Origin: Penicillium oxalicum
Taxonomy: Eukaryota; Ascomycota; Eurotiomycetes; Eurotiales; Aspergillaceae
Length of the DNA stretch: 64,000 nucleotides
Direction of reading: 5' to 3'
Assembly: GCF_001723175.1 (NCBI RefSeq)
Contig: NC_064653.1
Location: forward strand, 1,550,001 to 1,614,000
Every line of letters begins with the position of its first letter. Within the stretch, counting starts at the first letter, position 1. Below are positions 35,027 to 45,522 of the stretch, one piece after another. The notes beneath the pieces were generated by a model, which searched no databases, was not told the DNA's origin, and worked only from the letters and a program-made list of their open reading frames with translations. A program made the position numbers and the translations under genes.

Positions 35027-36540
35027 ATGGCCACTCAACTCACTCCATCCAAGCAGGTACGTGATGTCACCATGTCGCCCCCCTCGCACCCTTAAAAAAA
35101 ACGACGCGTCTGGAAGTACCCTCGAGACTAACACGAATTCCCTACCAGGCTGCGTCCTCCCTCGAGAACTTCAAGATGAGCGACTCCCCCATGAAGAAGC
35201 TGGACTTCCAGTCCACCGGCAAAGAGAACACTCCGACGGCGTTCCAGTCTGTCGACACCACTGTCACCAAGCCCATGGAGAAGGCTGTGGAAACTCCCAA
35301 GGTTGCTCCGGGCATCAAGGAGATGGAGGCCCATGAGCCTCTGCTTCAGGAGAACCCTCACCGTTTTGTCCTCTTCCCCATCAAGTACCACGAGGTCAGT
35401 CACGTTCTTGACGCGTCCACGCGTAAAGTGGCTCGGACGCGGTTAATGCAATCGCAACCACCTCTTATCTCGAATCCCGGTGGAACATAGAAAGCTGACC
35501 ATGCTATGATCCTCCTTCCATAGATCTGGCAGATGTACAAGAAGGCCGAGGCCTCCTTCTGGACCGCCGAGGAAATTGATCTCTCCAAGGATCTGCACGA
35601 CTGGCACAACCGTCTGAACGACGATGAGCGCTACTTCATCTCTCACGTCCTGGCTTTCTTCGCCGCTTCCGACGGCATTGTCAACGAGAACCTGCTGGAG
35701 CGATTCAGCGGTGAAGTCCAGGTCCCCGAAGCCCGCTGCTTCTACGGTTTCCAGATCATGATGGAGAACATCCACTCCGAGACATACTCTCTACTCATCG
35801 ATACCTACATCAAGGAGCCCAAGCAGCGCACCTACCTCTTCGATGCTATTGACACCAGTATGTGCAAAGACCCCACACATGCGACACGCCCAATGGTCAG
35901 TCTCGGTTGCTAATCAAAGTCTTCAGTTCCCTGCATCAAGCGTAAGGCCGAGTGGGCCATGAAGTGGATCTCCGACCGTGAGTCTACTTTCGCTCAGCGC
36001 CTGGTGGCCTTTGCTGCCGTCGAGGGTATTTTCTTCTCTGGCTCCTTCGCCTCCATCTTCTGGCTCAAGAAGCGTGGCCTCATGCCCGGCCTGACCTTCT
36101 CCAACGAGCTGATCTCTCGTGACGAGGGCCTGCACACCGACTTTGCCTGTCTTCTGTTCTCCCACCTGAACAACCGCCCTTCCAAGCAGGTTGTCGAGGA
36201 CGTGATTGTCGAGGCTGTCGGTATCGAGCAGGAGTTCCTGACGGATGCTCTGCCGTGCGCTCTTTTGGGAATGAACTCCAAGCTGATGTGCCAGTACATC
36301 GAGTTTGTGGCTGACCGTCTCCTGGTTGCTCTCGGCAACAAGAAGTACTACAACGCCACCAACCCCTTCGACTTCATGGAGTCCATCTCACTGGCTGGCA
36401 AGACCAACTTCTTCGAGAAGCGTGTGGGCGACTACCAGAAGGCCGGTGTCATGGCTTCTACCAAGAAGGACACCAGCGGCTCGGAAGGCGAGCAGGCTCC
36501 CAAGGAGAACAACGGCCTCAGCTTTGACGAGGACTTCTAG
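35027..36540 (+). CDS. rnr2: Ribonucleotide reductase small subunit (R2)
   Basis: Exons 35027-35056, 35149-35394, 35524-35857 and 35927-36540 encode 407 residues, normal for eukaryotic R2. The N-terminal about 70 residues are variable and contain a KEN motif (GKENTP), which elsewhere can serve as an APC/C degradation signal. The class Ia R2 fold follows: [52 protein letters not shown] with iron ligands, and [13 protein letters not shown]. The C-terminus ends in NGLSFDEDF, the acidic-aromatic tail that docks to the large subunit. Role: holds the di-iron/tyrosyl radical used to make deoxyribonucleotides. Exon 1 is ten codons. ACGCGT boxes occur in the promoter and in introns 1 and 2, suggesting G1/S control. 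Confidence 0.97.
35104..35109. promoter_or_regulatory. ACGCGT box in rnr2 intron 1
   Basis: Lies inside the first intron, about 75 bases after the ATG. Same inferred MBF-type motif as in the promoter. Confidence 0.35.
35411..35424. promoter_or_regulatory. Paired ACGCGT boxes in rnr2 intron 2
   Basis: Two copies (35411-35416 and 35419-35424) separated by two bases, in the second intron, which is not coding. Confidence 0.35.
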
Positions 36541-37153
36541 ATGTCTGATACTCGTCTCGGGTATCAGTCCATTTCTCCCCCCCCTCTATCTCTCTCTCCT
36601 CTTCACTTGTTTTATACCCTCTCAGCGATTGAGCTTGGCTCGCGCTGTTTCTCCCATGATTTCACGTTGTTGTCTACGTCCCCTGTCTTTTTTATTGTCC
36701 GTGATGTGTTCTGTTCTCTTTTTAGTGGTTACGCATGGTTAGGGCGTTGGGTTCTTCTGTTACTCCTCTTTTTTTTCTGTCTCTTACTTCTGGGTCGGTT
36801 CTCCGCAGCCATGACCTGCATTGTCTAATATGGGAGGAAAGGTGGATGTTTGTATCTAAATTTGGAATCACTTGTTCAATGTACGCTATGTATCTGAATG
36901 CCCCAATTACTCGAGATCTATTTCCCTCTCCCTTCCCAAGCCTCGTTCGTTTCTCTTTTTTTTCATGATTAGTGTAGCATTGCATTGGCCTCGCGACCAT
37001 TGGCATAAACCTTCATCTCTGATTTCTGCGTACACAGCAGCAATGAACGCTGCGTTTACCCACTGTCGCTAAGCGCACAAGAAAGCTTCGTACTTTCCAC
37101 ACCCTCTCCCCCTTTTTCTCCCCGTCAAGTAAGTCCCTTGGAGGTCAAGATTC
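36541..37153. other. Convergent spacer, rnr2 and srp9 3' regions
   Basis: 613 bases, T-rich on the + strand near 36750-36780. Tail to tail; no gene seen. Confidence 0.5.
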
Positions 37154-37927
37154 CTATCGCTTCCCCTTTCCGCCCTTCTTCTTTCCTTTCCCCCCTTGGC
37201 TCTGCTGCTGCTGCTGCCCTTGACCCTGCCCTTTCCCGGTCGATGCCCCCGCCGAGGCAGCTACATCCTCCTCAGCCGGCGCATCAACCATCTCCACATC
37301 ACCTCCAGCCGTCGCAGGGCCCACGGACAGCCCCAGGCTTTCCAGATCCGCACCGCTTGCCAGCTTGCCTAACCCAATCATCAACCGACTGACCTCGGCG
37401 ATCTTGTTCGTCTGATACTGCAGCACAATGCCGGCGGTAGGATTGTAAGTCTTCAGAGTCAGAGCGGCAACCGGGGCAGAGGACTGAGTCTGCGTCTGTG
37501 TCGAGGGTGTTTCGGGCGAATCTGTAGAAGAGGAGGACTTGGCGGCCTTTTTGGCCTGTGATTTGGCGCGTTTGGAGCGAGAGCCTGGTGTTTCGGTGGG
37601 GAAGTGGTATTTTGTTGTTATCCGAGTCTGGGGTGGGTTTGTGAGGAATTAGCGCTGTGCAACTAACCCTCTTGATTTATTTGGGGTTGTTCTGATTTGT
37701 GGAGGAGGAGAGGGGAGGGAGGATGTGTGTGTGTGTGTGTGTGTGTGTGTATCTGTCTCCTCTCGCTGAAATTGGACCTTTGACTGTCACCAGAGAAGGA
37801 ATCTGCGAGTGACAGACGTGGAGATTCCGAGGTACACGAGTGTGATTGAACGTACCGTGTCAGGGTATGCCTGGAGGAGCTGAGCGGATTGCTCCAGGAA
37901 AGCCTGGGAGGTAGGAAGGTAAGGCAT
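37154..37927 (-). CDS. srp9: Signal recognition particle SRP9/SRP21 subunit
   Basis: Two exons (37927-37856 and 37627-37154) encode 181 residues. The start MPYLPTSQAFLEQSAQLL, then TRITTKYHF after the splice, and the later LTLKTYNPTAGIVLQYQTNK with EVSRLMIGLGKLA are the SRP9-21 fold. A Lys/Ser-rich insertion separates the two halves, and the C-terminal tail is Gln/Lys/Gly-rich (KGKKKGGKGKR end), as in fungal SRP21 proteins, which are longer than animal SRP9. Role: Alu-domain subunit of SRP, used in co-translational targeting to the ER. The intron contains a TG repeat. The tail is probably RNA-binding; that part is inferred. Confidence 0.88.
37724..37750. repeat. TG microsatellite in srp9 intron
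   Basis: About 13 TG units in the intron of the srp9 gene (AC on the coding strand). Confidence 0.9.
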
Positions 37928-38745
37928 TTTGTTTTTTTTTGGTCAGAATGCCGAAAGAACTGAAGCGAGGATGGCTATCTTTCTTTTGGGTGGGAAGTTC
38001 TCTCCTCTTGCGCGAACGGATCGTGATCGTGTGTGAATGGAGAAAGTGTGCGCGCGGGGTAAAATGGCTTCTTGGATTGTTCGATTGGAGAGCCCGTTTC
38101 AATGGGAGATGAGAGGAATTGGGTCTCGATTCTGACAAGAGTCCTCCGGAGTCGCTGCGGTGGAGGAGGGGCAGGGAGAGCGAGGGGTTAGAAAGGTGCA
38201 GATGGTGCAATGCTGTCCGGATGGGAGAGGTAAGCTTGGTCTAGTGTGCACAGGAGGTTCGAGTTCGAAATTCGGGGGGGTGTCACCTGCGGCGGACTTT
38301 TTTCCAGGTCTTGGCAGCCGTCGACGGGAGGTGAGACGGTGGAAAGATTTGTTAATCTGGAGGCTTTTTAGATTTCGTTTTCCTTCTTTTCTCTTTTTTT
38401 TTTTGCTTTTTTAGAAAATTTGATTATTTGAGATCAATTGAGTTATATGTCTATTATTTGATGGGTGGACTCATGAATTAGATTCTAATTGACATTATCA
38501 TATTTCGTTGGCCACTACTAAAGGTGGCATGGATGGCCAAAAGCGTGTTCTCCAAAACTCATGCTCAGCACCTTTGATCCCAGACCAGCATCCTTTTTCC
38601 GTCCGTTACGGGTTGTCTGCTCAGTAGACCGTCATGTGAGACATTATGCACAAGAGGACGATATCAAGTTGGGACCCAAAAAATCCCCCATAACCGAGCA
38701 TCTCGGTATGATTTCGAGGATGACCGCGCGTTAAACCGAGACATT
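37928..38745. other. Intergenic: srp9 promoter and WD40-gene 3' region
   Basis: 818 bases between tandem minus-strand genes. Includes a T-rich tract at 38390-38415. No gene seen. Confidence 0.45.
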
Positions 38746-41700
38746 TCACGAAAGGGCCAAATTGCACGGCAAACAAATCAACCTCTGACTACCATCCCTC
38801 GCCTTGACGGCCCGGAAACTGGAGCCTCCGCACTGTTGACAGCGCACAAGATCATCTTCCCCGGTGAGCGAACCATTCTCACTGCTGAGAACGCTCGTGG
38901 CAACACTCATGCTGCGTTCCCCACGAGACGGAATCTGATTCAAACCGCGCGGGTTCTTCGATTGGCGCTCTTTAATCGCCATCGCATTCTGCGAGATTGT
39001 ATTCCAGAATGCATAGCTGTGGTCGCCTTGGAGCCAGAGAGGGTTATCTTGGGAGGCGCCGTTTGCAATGATATCTCGAGAGCTGATGGGCTTCCGAGGA
39101 CGGGAGGGATCCGTGTTGGATCGACGAGCCTGTACCTCATTCGGATTCTTGGGTGGTTGACTAGGAGATGGGGGACTGGAAGCCATCGCCACTGAATGAG
39201 AATCATGGGGCCCTACACTGGAAGGCCGAGATGAAAGGCGTGACCGCATAGAGGGACGGTGATGACCGGGGGGGGAGGAGGTGCGGGTGCGAGAGTTGGA
39301 GCGCGAAGGCCCATTGCCATGATGGCCTGATCGAACGACTGAATTGCGCCATGAGATGATTCGCTCGGAAGTGGTCCTGTGGGTAGATTCTTTGCCGCCA
39401 GAGGATGCGACGCTATTGCGCGCAGAATTGGACCGGCGCAGAATGCGGCGTGAGATTGCAAAGGTGGCGCTCCAGTTCTCATGCCGCCGTTTCTGGTACG
39501 CACAATCTTGTCGGAGAATTTTGATCTTGCCCGAGTAATCGGCAACAATGATGATGTGGCCATCGGGGTGTTTGGAGCGGGCGACGTAGGAAGGGGACTC
39601 CTGGGCCATTTTCTGATTGATGGCGATCTGCGGGTCAAACGAGGACCGCGGACGGTCTTGACTCGGTGGTTCCTGGGCCGTGGTGGCCGACTGCTGGGAG
39701 TAGGACGGTTGCGAGTCCTCTTCGACTCCCTTGAGCGTTACCGGAGGTGGATTACACATATCGTAGACGGGGTCGTCGGTCAAGTCGAGGATCTGCTTCG
39801 TGGCGGTTGGAGCCGCAATGGCGACGGTGACGATGGCCGAGTGCGTATCCAACACTTCGACGGCTTTCTTATCCGCTTCGTGTTGTGTCATTTCAACGGG
39901 CCAAATGTATGCTCTGCGATCCTCGCTCCCACAAATGACGTGCCTACCATCATCGGTGAAGCTGGCTCGGATCTGGCTGGAGGTGTTTTCGTTGCCGCGG
40001 AATTTGGCCTCCAGCAGTCGGGTCTGGAAGTTGTAAAGTCGGACGCGAGAATCATTGCTGGTCACCAGCAGCTTGATTTCACCGTGAGGATCATCGGCGG
40101 GATCGGTCACGGTGTCAATCCCGGTGATTTTATTTCCTCGTGCGTTGCGACCCCGGGAAGACCGGACTTGAATTTGGCCGGAGCGCTTCAAACCATCGGT
40201 GTCATGAATGCTGAGAAGCCCATTCAGACATCCGGCGATTGCATGCCGACCGTCTGGGGTGAAAGACACTGCGGTGATCATATCGGAAACGGCGGTGACG
40301 AACGCGATATTCTTCTCCGGGATGTTCCACAGGCGCAGTTTTGTGTCAAGCGAACCGGCCAGGAAGAAGCGATCATCTCTGGGGTGAAATTGTATAGAGG
40401 TCACGAAATCGGTGTGTTGAAAGGAGCAGAGACATTCAGTCCGACTGCTATGCCATAATCGGACCGTCTTGTCCATTGACGAGGAGAGCAAAAAGTTGTT
40501 CTTTTTTTTTCACGAAGCGTCAGTCCTGTCTGCTTCTGTCATCTATGGGGAAGTATGGGTATGGGTATAAAAGAGGGCGGGGAAGCGCGATCCAGAGCGA
40601 ACAGGCTTACTTTACTCCAACTCAAGTCCAGGATAGTCCCGGTATGACCTTCCAAGATTCGCATGGGCTTGGGATGAAATACAGGTGCCTGGAACCGCGG
40701 TGGTCGATCCGATGAGAGCGTTGGCTCATCACCGTGAAGGATGTCCTCTCGCTGGTCGCCTGCCGAGATCACTGCCCAGATTCGAATCTTTTTGTCCTGC
40801 CCGGCGGCCGCAAGGTATTTTCCATCCTTGGAGAAGGACAAGGCCCAGATAGCACCGCCAGATGACTCGTCATTCGGGTTACTGGAGGAAGAGGACTTGC
40901 GCCGATCTGCGGTCTGATACTGTGGTCTGCCACCAGCGAGCAGTTCCTGGGCGAGGAAGACGCGGTGAAACTCTTTCTCTCTCTTGCCATGCGCTCGAGT
41001 GCGGATGTATTTAGCTGGACCTGGGTGCTGAGGGATGAACCCTAGTGGGCTCAATTTCTCAATCGACATTCGTGGCGCATCGGGCTCTGGGGCTTCATCT
41101 TCCGCTACTTCGGGCATCCGATCTTTCTTTTTCCCGGGGATCAGGCGACTGAGGAACGAGGTAGTCTTTCTAATGGTGCAGGTCAACCAGACTCTGGTCA
41201 GCACACCAGTGATCGCAAAGCCCGCAGGAAGGGGGACGCAAGAATAGGCAACTTCGGCCCCATAAGGTAGGTAGTGATCTCGGAAGTGTTTGGGAAGGCA
41301 TTCACAGTTGGAAGACATGCACGAGTTCGTAACAGCGGAATGGTTGTCTGACTAGCCTCTTGCGGGGGGGTTGGAGAACTTGTGACTTCCGGCCATGCAT
41401 CAACACATACTTTTTATTCTTCGTGTCATTCAAAATTGAACCAGGCTGGCCCCGGAGACTGCCCATCTTGGACGAATGGACGCCATAACTTCCAGCCTCG
41501 GCTTCATGCGAGGCCCGACCCAGCAGTTTGACCGGAATCGACTTTTGTGTATTTGTCCGCTGAATGATATGCTAACTCCGATGGAAAAGAAAACCAAGCA
41601 CCACGATCAGCCCGCATTCAATACTCATACTCCCGGGTGATGAAGTATGCGTAGATCGGATGTCAACGACCTCTGCCATACGTCTGTGCTTCGGGGCTTA

Positions 41701-42085
41701 CCTGAGATAGCGGGTCGATAGCACTCGATTCCGTCACAGATTCCTGTCCGGCATGTCTGGACTTCCGATCCATATTCGCTTCATTCGGCTGTGATCGACG
41801 CGCATGGTGCTGCGCATCATGCTGGGCTGTTGCAGCATCCGAGGCGCCCGACTCTGCACCTACTGCTGGTGATAAATCGTGCATCAGTCCTGCCAGACGG
41901 TCTCATGATGGCGTAAAACTTAAAAGGTAAAAAAAAAAAAAAGTAATGGATTTTTTTCCCGCACTGCACATACCAATTGGAAAGGGTTGCGACCTTCTCG
42001 AGGACCCCGATTGGGACTCGTTTACAATCATCGGATTGGAGAGGCCGCGCGGTAGAGCGCTCTGCTGGTCGGCGCTCTCCTCCAT
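38746..42085 (-). CDS. WD40-repeat protein, WDR44/Dgr2-like, with C-terminal zinc ribbon
   Basis: Five exons (42085-41974, 41889-41702, 41559-41411, 41169-40611, 40500-38746) give 920 residues. All joins keep frame. The N-terminal third is disordered; a basic KKK segment follows, then a WD40 array starting GAIWALSFSKDGKYLAAAGQDKK and continuing with MRILEGHTGTILDLSWSK, NNFLLSSSMDKTVRLWH and FFLAGSLDTKLRLWN. The split of WD repeats by a loop after the first blade matches WDR44 and yeast Dgr2. After the array comes a long Ser/Arg-rich region. The last 31 residues hold CQQC at 890-893 and CLPC at 912-915, a zinc-ribbon-like CxxC pair. Family knowledge: WDR44 binds Rab11 in recycling; function in fungi is not clear. 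The start is uncertain because the frame is open upstream across a possible TGCAG acceptor. Confidence 0.85.
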
Positions 42086-43070
42086 CTCCACGCTCGTGCT
42101 GATCGCATAGGGTCCAATGGTGAGCAGCTGCAGATAGGAGGAGGGTTAGAAGAAGGAGAAAAGGAGGGGGGGGGAAAGAAAGGGCTACAGAAAATCTAGA
42201 TCCGACGATTCATGCCAGCTCATCCTGATCTTGTGGCTGCGTCTCCATGGTCTTCTCTAACTTTCCGGGGACCATTTTGCAGACCATCATTCCTGGATCT
42301 CAAATGACTGCTGTCTCAGGCTCACTGGGAACCGTCCCAAACCAATTCGATCTTACCCAAGGGTCGGGTTGTGCGGCAACGGCAGTGACCGGATGTCGAT
42401 GGATGACATCAAAGCAGTCGGTGTGTAGAGCGAGAACCGTGGGTCTGTGGATCGGCTTCAGGACTCTCGAGGGTTGGATCATCGCAGGGCTCCGGGTCCA
42501 CTCCTTCTATTCCTAATTTTCTTAATCTCCTCAGTCTAATTAGTCCTATTAGGTATTACGGCTTCTTCGTTGGTTTGCCGGTATCTTCGAGGGCTAGAGT
42601 TAGCATCCTTATACCTCGGCTCTTGCGGGCACCGGTGGGTGCTTCAACGCTCCGAGCCAACCTTACGTGAGGCTCGCTTTAGGTGCAGAGAGGCAGATGG
42701 ACGCCAGGAAAGTGTACTTAGACCTTCTCTTTTCTTCTGTCAGTCGATTGGGAGATGCAACTATGGCGAGCCTCCTTAGGATGATCCGGTCATATGCCAT
42801 GGATCAACTCTTTTCTTGATTTACGGCATGGACTGCAGCTTCAACGGGAAGTTTCCAGATGTTTGGAGGTATTGTTCAACTTCTTAGCCAAGCTCTAAAT
42901 GGATAGTGGATTATGCTATGCATATGGGATGGAGTCCTCGTGCATGTCCTCCACTTTACCGTGCATTACCAATCACCAGATTCGCTATGCTCTTCACATT
43001 TGATGAATGCCTCCGTTCCACCCTGCCTTGGTGCGGGCCACCCGAGCAGAACAAAGTTGGATGCCACCTT
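42086..43070. other. Intergenic: WD40-gene promoter and OHCU 3' region
   Basis: 985 bases. A + strand frame at 42247-42516 is unrecognised. A possible upstream exon of the WD40 gene would lie here but I could not place one. Confidence 0.4.
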
Positions 43071-43840
43071 TTAGATGCGCGATTGAAGCTTTCGGGCCCG
43101 ATCCTTGGCAATGTCACACATGGCCTGACAAACAAGAACACGCGATCAGTTCTCTGGGGGGGTGTTTCTGCAGCCGAATGATGCAGCGCCACCGAAGGGA
43201 AGGGAGAAATTATGGGAGGAGGAGGAAAAAGTAGGAGTGACATACTTGAATCGTTTCTTGGATTTCCAGTTCCATGTCGGCCCGGTCCATACGCTGACGC
43301 ATTTCCTCCATGATCACCTCCCGACTGCGTCCGTTGACAAAAGTGCTACCGGACCGATCCTGTCGTTAGCAAATCCCCCCCTCCCAAATCCAGGACAAGA
43401 TTATTGTCCCAAGACAAAAATGACAATAAACAGAAGCAAACTCACACAAATCGTAACCCTGGAAATTTGGCTTCGTATTCAGCATTAAGCGCCAACAGTT
43501 TCTGTGCTTGTTCTTCAGCCCCCGTATTTAATTGCGCCTGTTCTTTCTTGCTCAAGTCACTGAGATGCTCGGGGTTGGTCGGCGCGCGACCAAGTCGCGG
43601 ATGAGAACCCAGAATGCCAAACAGGACTTGGCGTTCGGCGGGGGACCGAAGCGCAGAGATGCGATGTCCAACGGCATCGATGAGGGCTGGATACGAGGGC
43701 CATTGTGAATGACGATCCGCGAGTAGAGGGAGCGTCAGTTGGTGCAGCCCCGGCGAGGGTTCGAAGAGAGTGTCCAGCACTCGCAGCTGAGTCTCTGGCG
43801 ACTGAGAGGCGAGTGATGCGAGCGATGGTAGGTTGGTCAT
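43071..43840 (-). CDS. OHCU decarboxylase (allantoin-forming, uricase pathway)
   Basis: Three exons (43840-43446, 43345-43246, 43124-43071) encode 182 residues. The conserved active-site segment is SHPRLGRAP (His at residue 80), followed by LSKKEQ; FVNGRSREVIMEEMRQR and the helix LEIQETIQAMCDIAKDR after the splices complete the fold. Role: 2-oxo-4-hydroxy-4-carboxy-5-ureidoimidazoline decarboxylase, the third step from urate to (S)-allantoin. The last exon is 18 codons and ends in SRI, a weak match to a peroxisomal PTS1 tripeptide; peroxisomal location would fit the pathway but is inferred. Divergent from the ADF-H/PH gene across 1.7 kb. Confidence 0.92.
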
Positions 43841-45522
43841 GATGGTCTCGGCCGGAGTAGATGGGAGGGTGTGTTTTTTCTGGGGGCTTTCTTGATGACT
43901 CGAAGAAGGGTAATTTGTTCGAGGGGGTCTGTCCGTGTTGGATGGTGAGATGGAATGAGATGAGAAGTGAAAGAGGGAGATCGAATGAAGGTATGAACAG
44001 CCTTGAAATGCCCGTTGTGATATCGTCTTGTCGGGGTTCGCCGAATGTTCTCTGCTGCTCGGGCGGGGATTAGCGGGGGGTTGGCAAGTGGAATGATTCT
44101 ATCCATCTCGAGTCTGGAGAACACAGTGACAATGGCCTCAGTAGGGCTCTTTTGTCTCCTAATTCTAGTTTTTATGAAGATTAGATGGAGTAATGACTGG
44201 TCTCGAGTATGTTTGAAATATAAATCATTTCAAATGTGGAAGCCTCGTGATCTAGAGAAGAATACCGAGGCCCTCAATGTCTCCGTGCAGCATGGACTCT
44301 GAACTCTTTGTTTCTACCACGCTTAGATAATAAAAACATCGTAGGTAGTGCACACCTCACACGGAACAAGGAACGGGTTAGGATGAATTGGGAGGATAGT
44401 AGATTCGACGGGAATTCTCAGATGGGATTGCGGTACGAATCGTGAATATTGTTCATTCTGACAGTAGCGTACCGTCAGAGGGTGGACCATCCAATCACTC
44501 ATGGCACAAAGTAGGATGGATGGCTATCTTATCAGGATCTCCTCTGGACCGGGTCCCCTGCTTGTTCTCTCTTTCTCTCTCTACAGCCGTCCACGAGCAG
44601 CTTCCACCATGGTCAGTGCTGAGGTCATCAGAACAATACAACTGAATTCTCCCTTCGAATCCACCGAGACCGAGACGGCCAGGGCCGGGAGAGCTTATCG
44701 GTGCAGCGCACGAGCATCCAGGATCAGGGGGAAGGGCCCGCTTTAGGGAGAAGCATGGACGCCCGAGCGAGTGTTTCACAGGTGGCCAACGAGGTGGAGT
44801 CACTTGACCAAATGACGATCATCGTCCTCAGCTTCATCTGTTCCGAGACATGGTCGAATCGGTCCAGTGATGGATTGAAGCCTTCGATGAGCCTCAAGCA
44901 AGTTCATTTCATTCCTACTGCGACATACAACATCCTCATGGTCACACCGGATGGGACCCCTGCATTTGGCTCATCTTCGCACTTGGGGGTTTTCTCTTTT
45001 ATTTTTGCGTTGTACTATTGTAGTATGGGGCCCCTTGTTTGTTGTAGAAGAGGTCAGGAACGGAACGAGGGAATCCTTAGAGCTTGTTTCAAACGCGACT
45101 GCGACGCAGAGCAGTCGCTGCAGTTTGAGTTGCAGGCTTCGAGGGGGAGATCAAAACCCACGGCTAAATAACGGTGCACAAGGAGCGAGCACATGTGTAC
45201 TAAGTGATCCATGCGGCACAGACTCAACTCCACGATCATGAGTCCAGTGCTCCGAGTGACCACGTTCGCAACTTGGTGTTTGGGGAAGTTTGATTCCCCA
45301 AAGATGGTGTCGCTCATCAACGTTGACGATGGCTGGGAAAGCCGTCCCGGGGGCGCTCCTGACGCCAAACCACCCGAAAGCCCCCTCCCCCTTCTTTCAC
45401 CTTCTCCAAAACAACAAAAAAAAATTAACCCCTTCTCCTGCAAGTCTCAAGCTCATTCGGATTGAGAGACCAAACGGCTTGGTCTGCAAGTTTCTCTCCG
45501 AAACGCTCTCCATGTGCGAGCC
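43841..45522. other. Divergent intergenic region, OHCU and ADF-H/PH promoters
   Basis: About 1.7 kb. Frames here (for example 44701-45171 +) are unrecognised and overlap open frames on the other strand. No gene or RNA supported. Confidence 0.45.
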
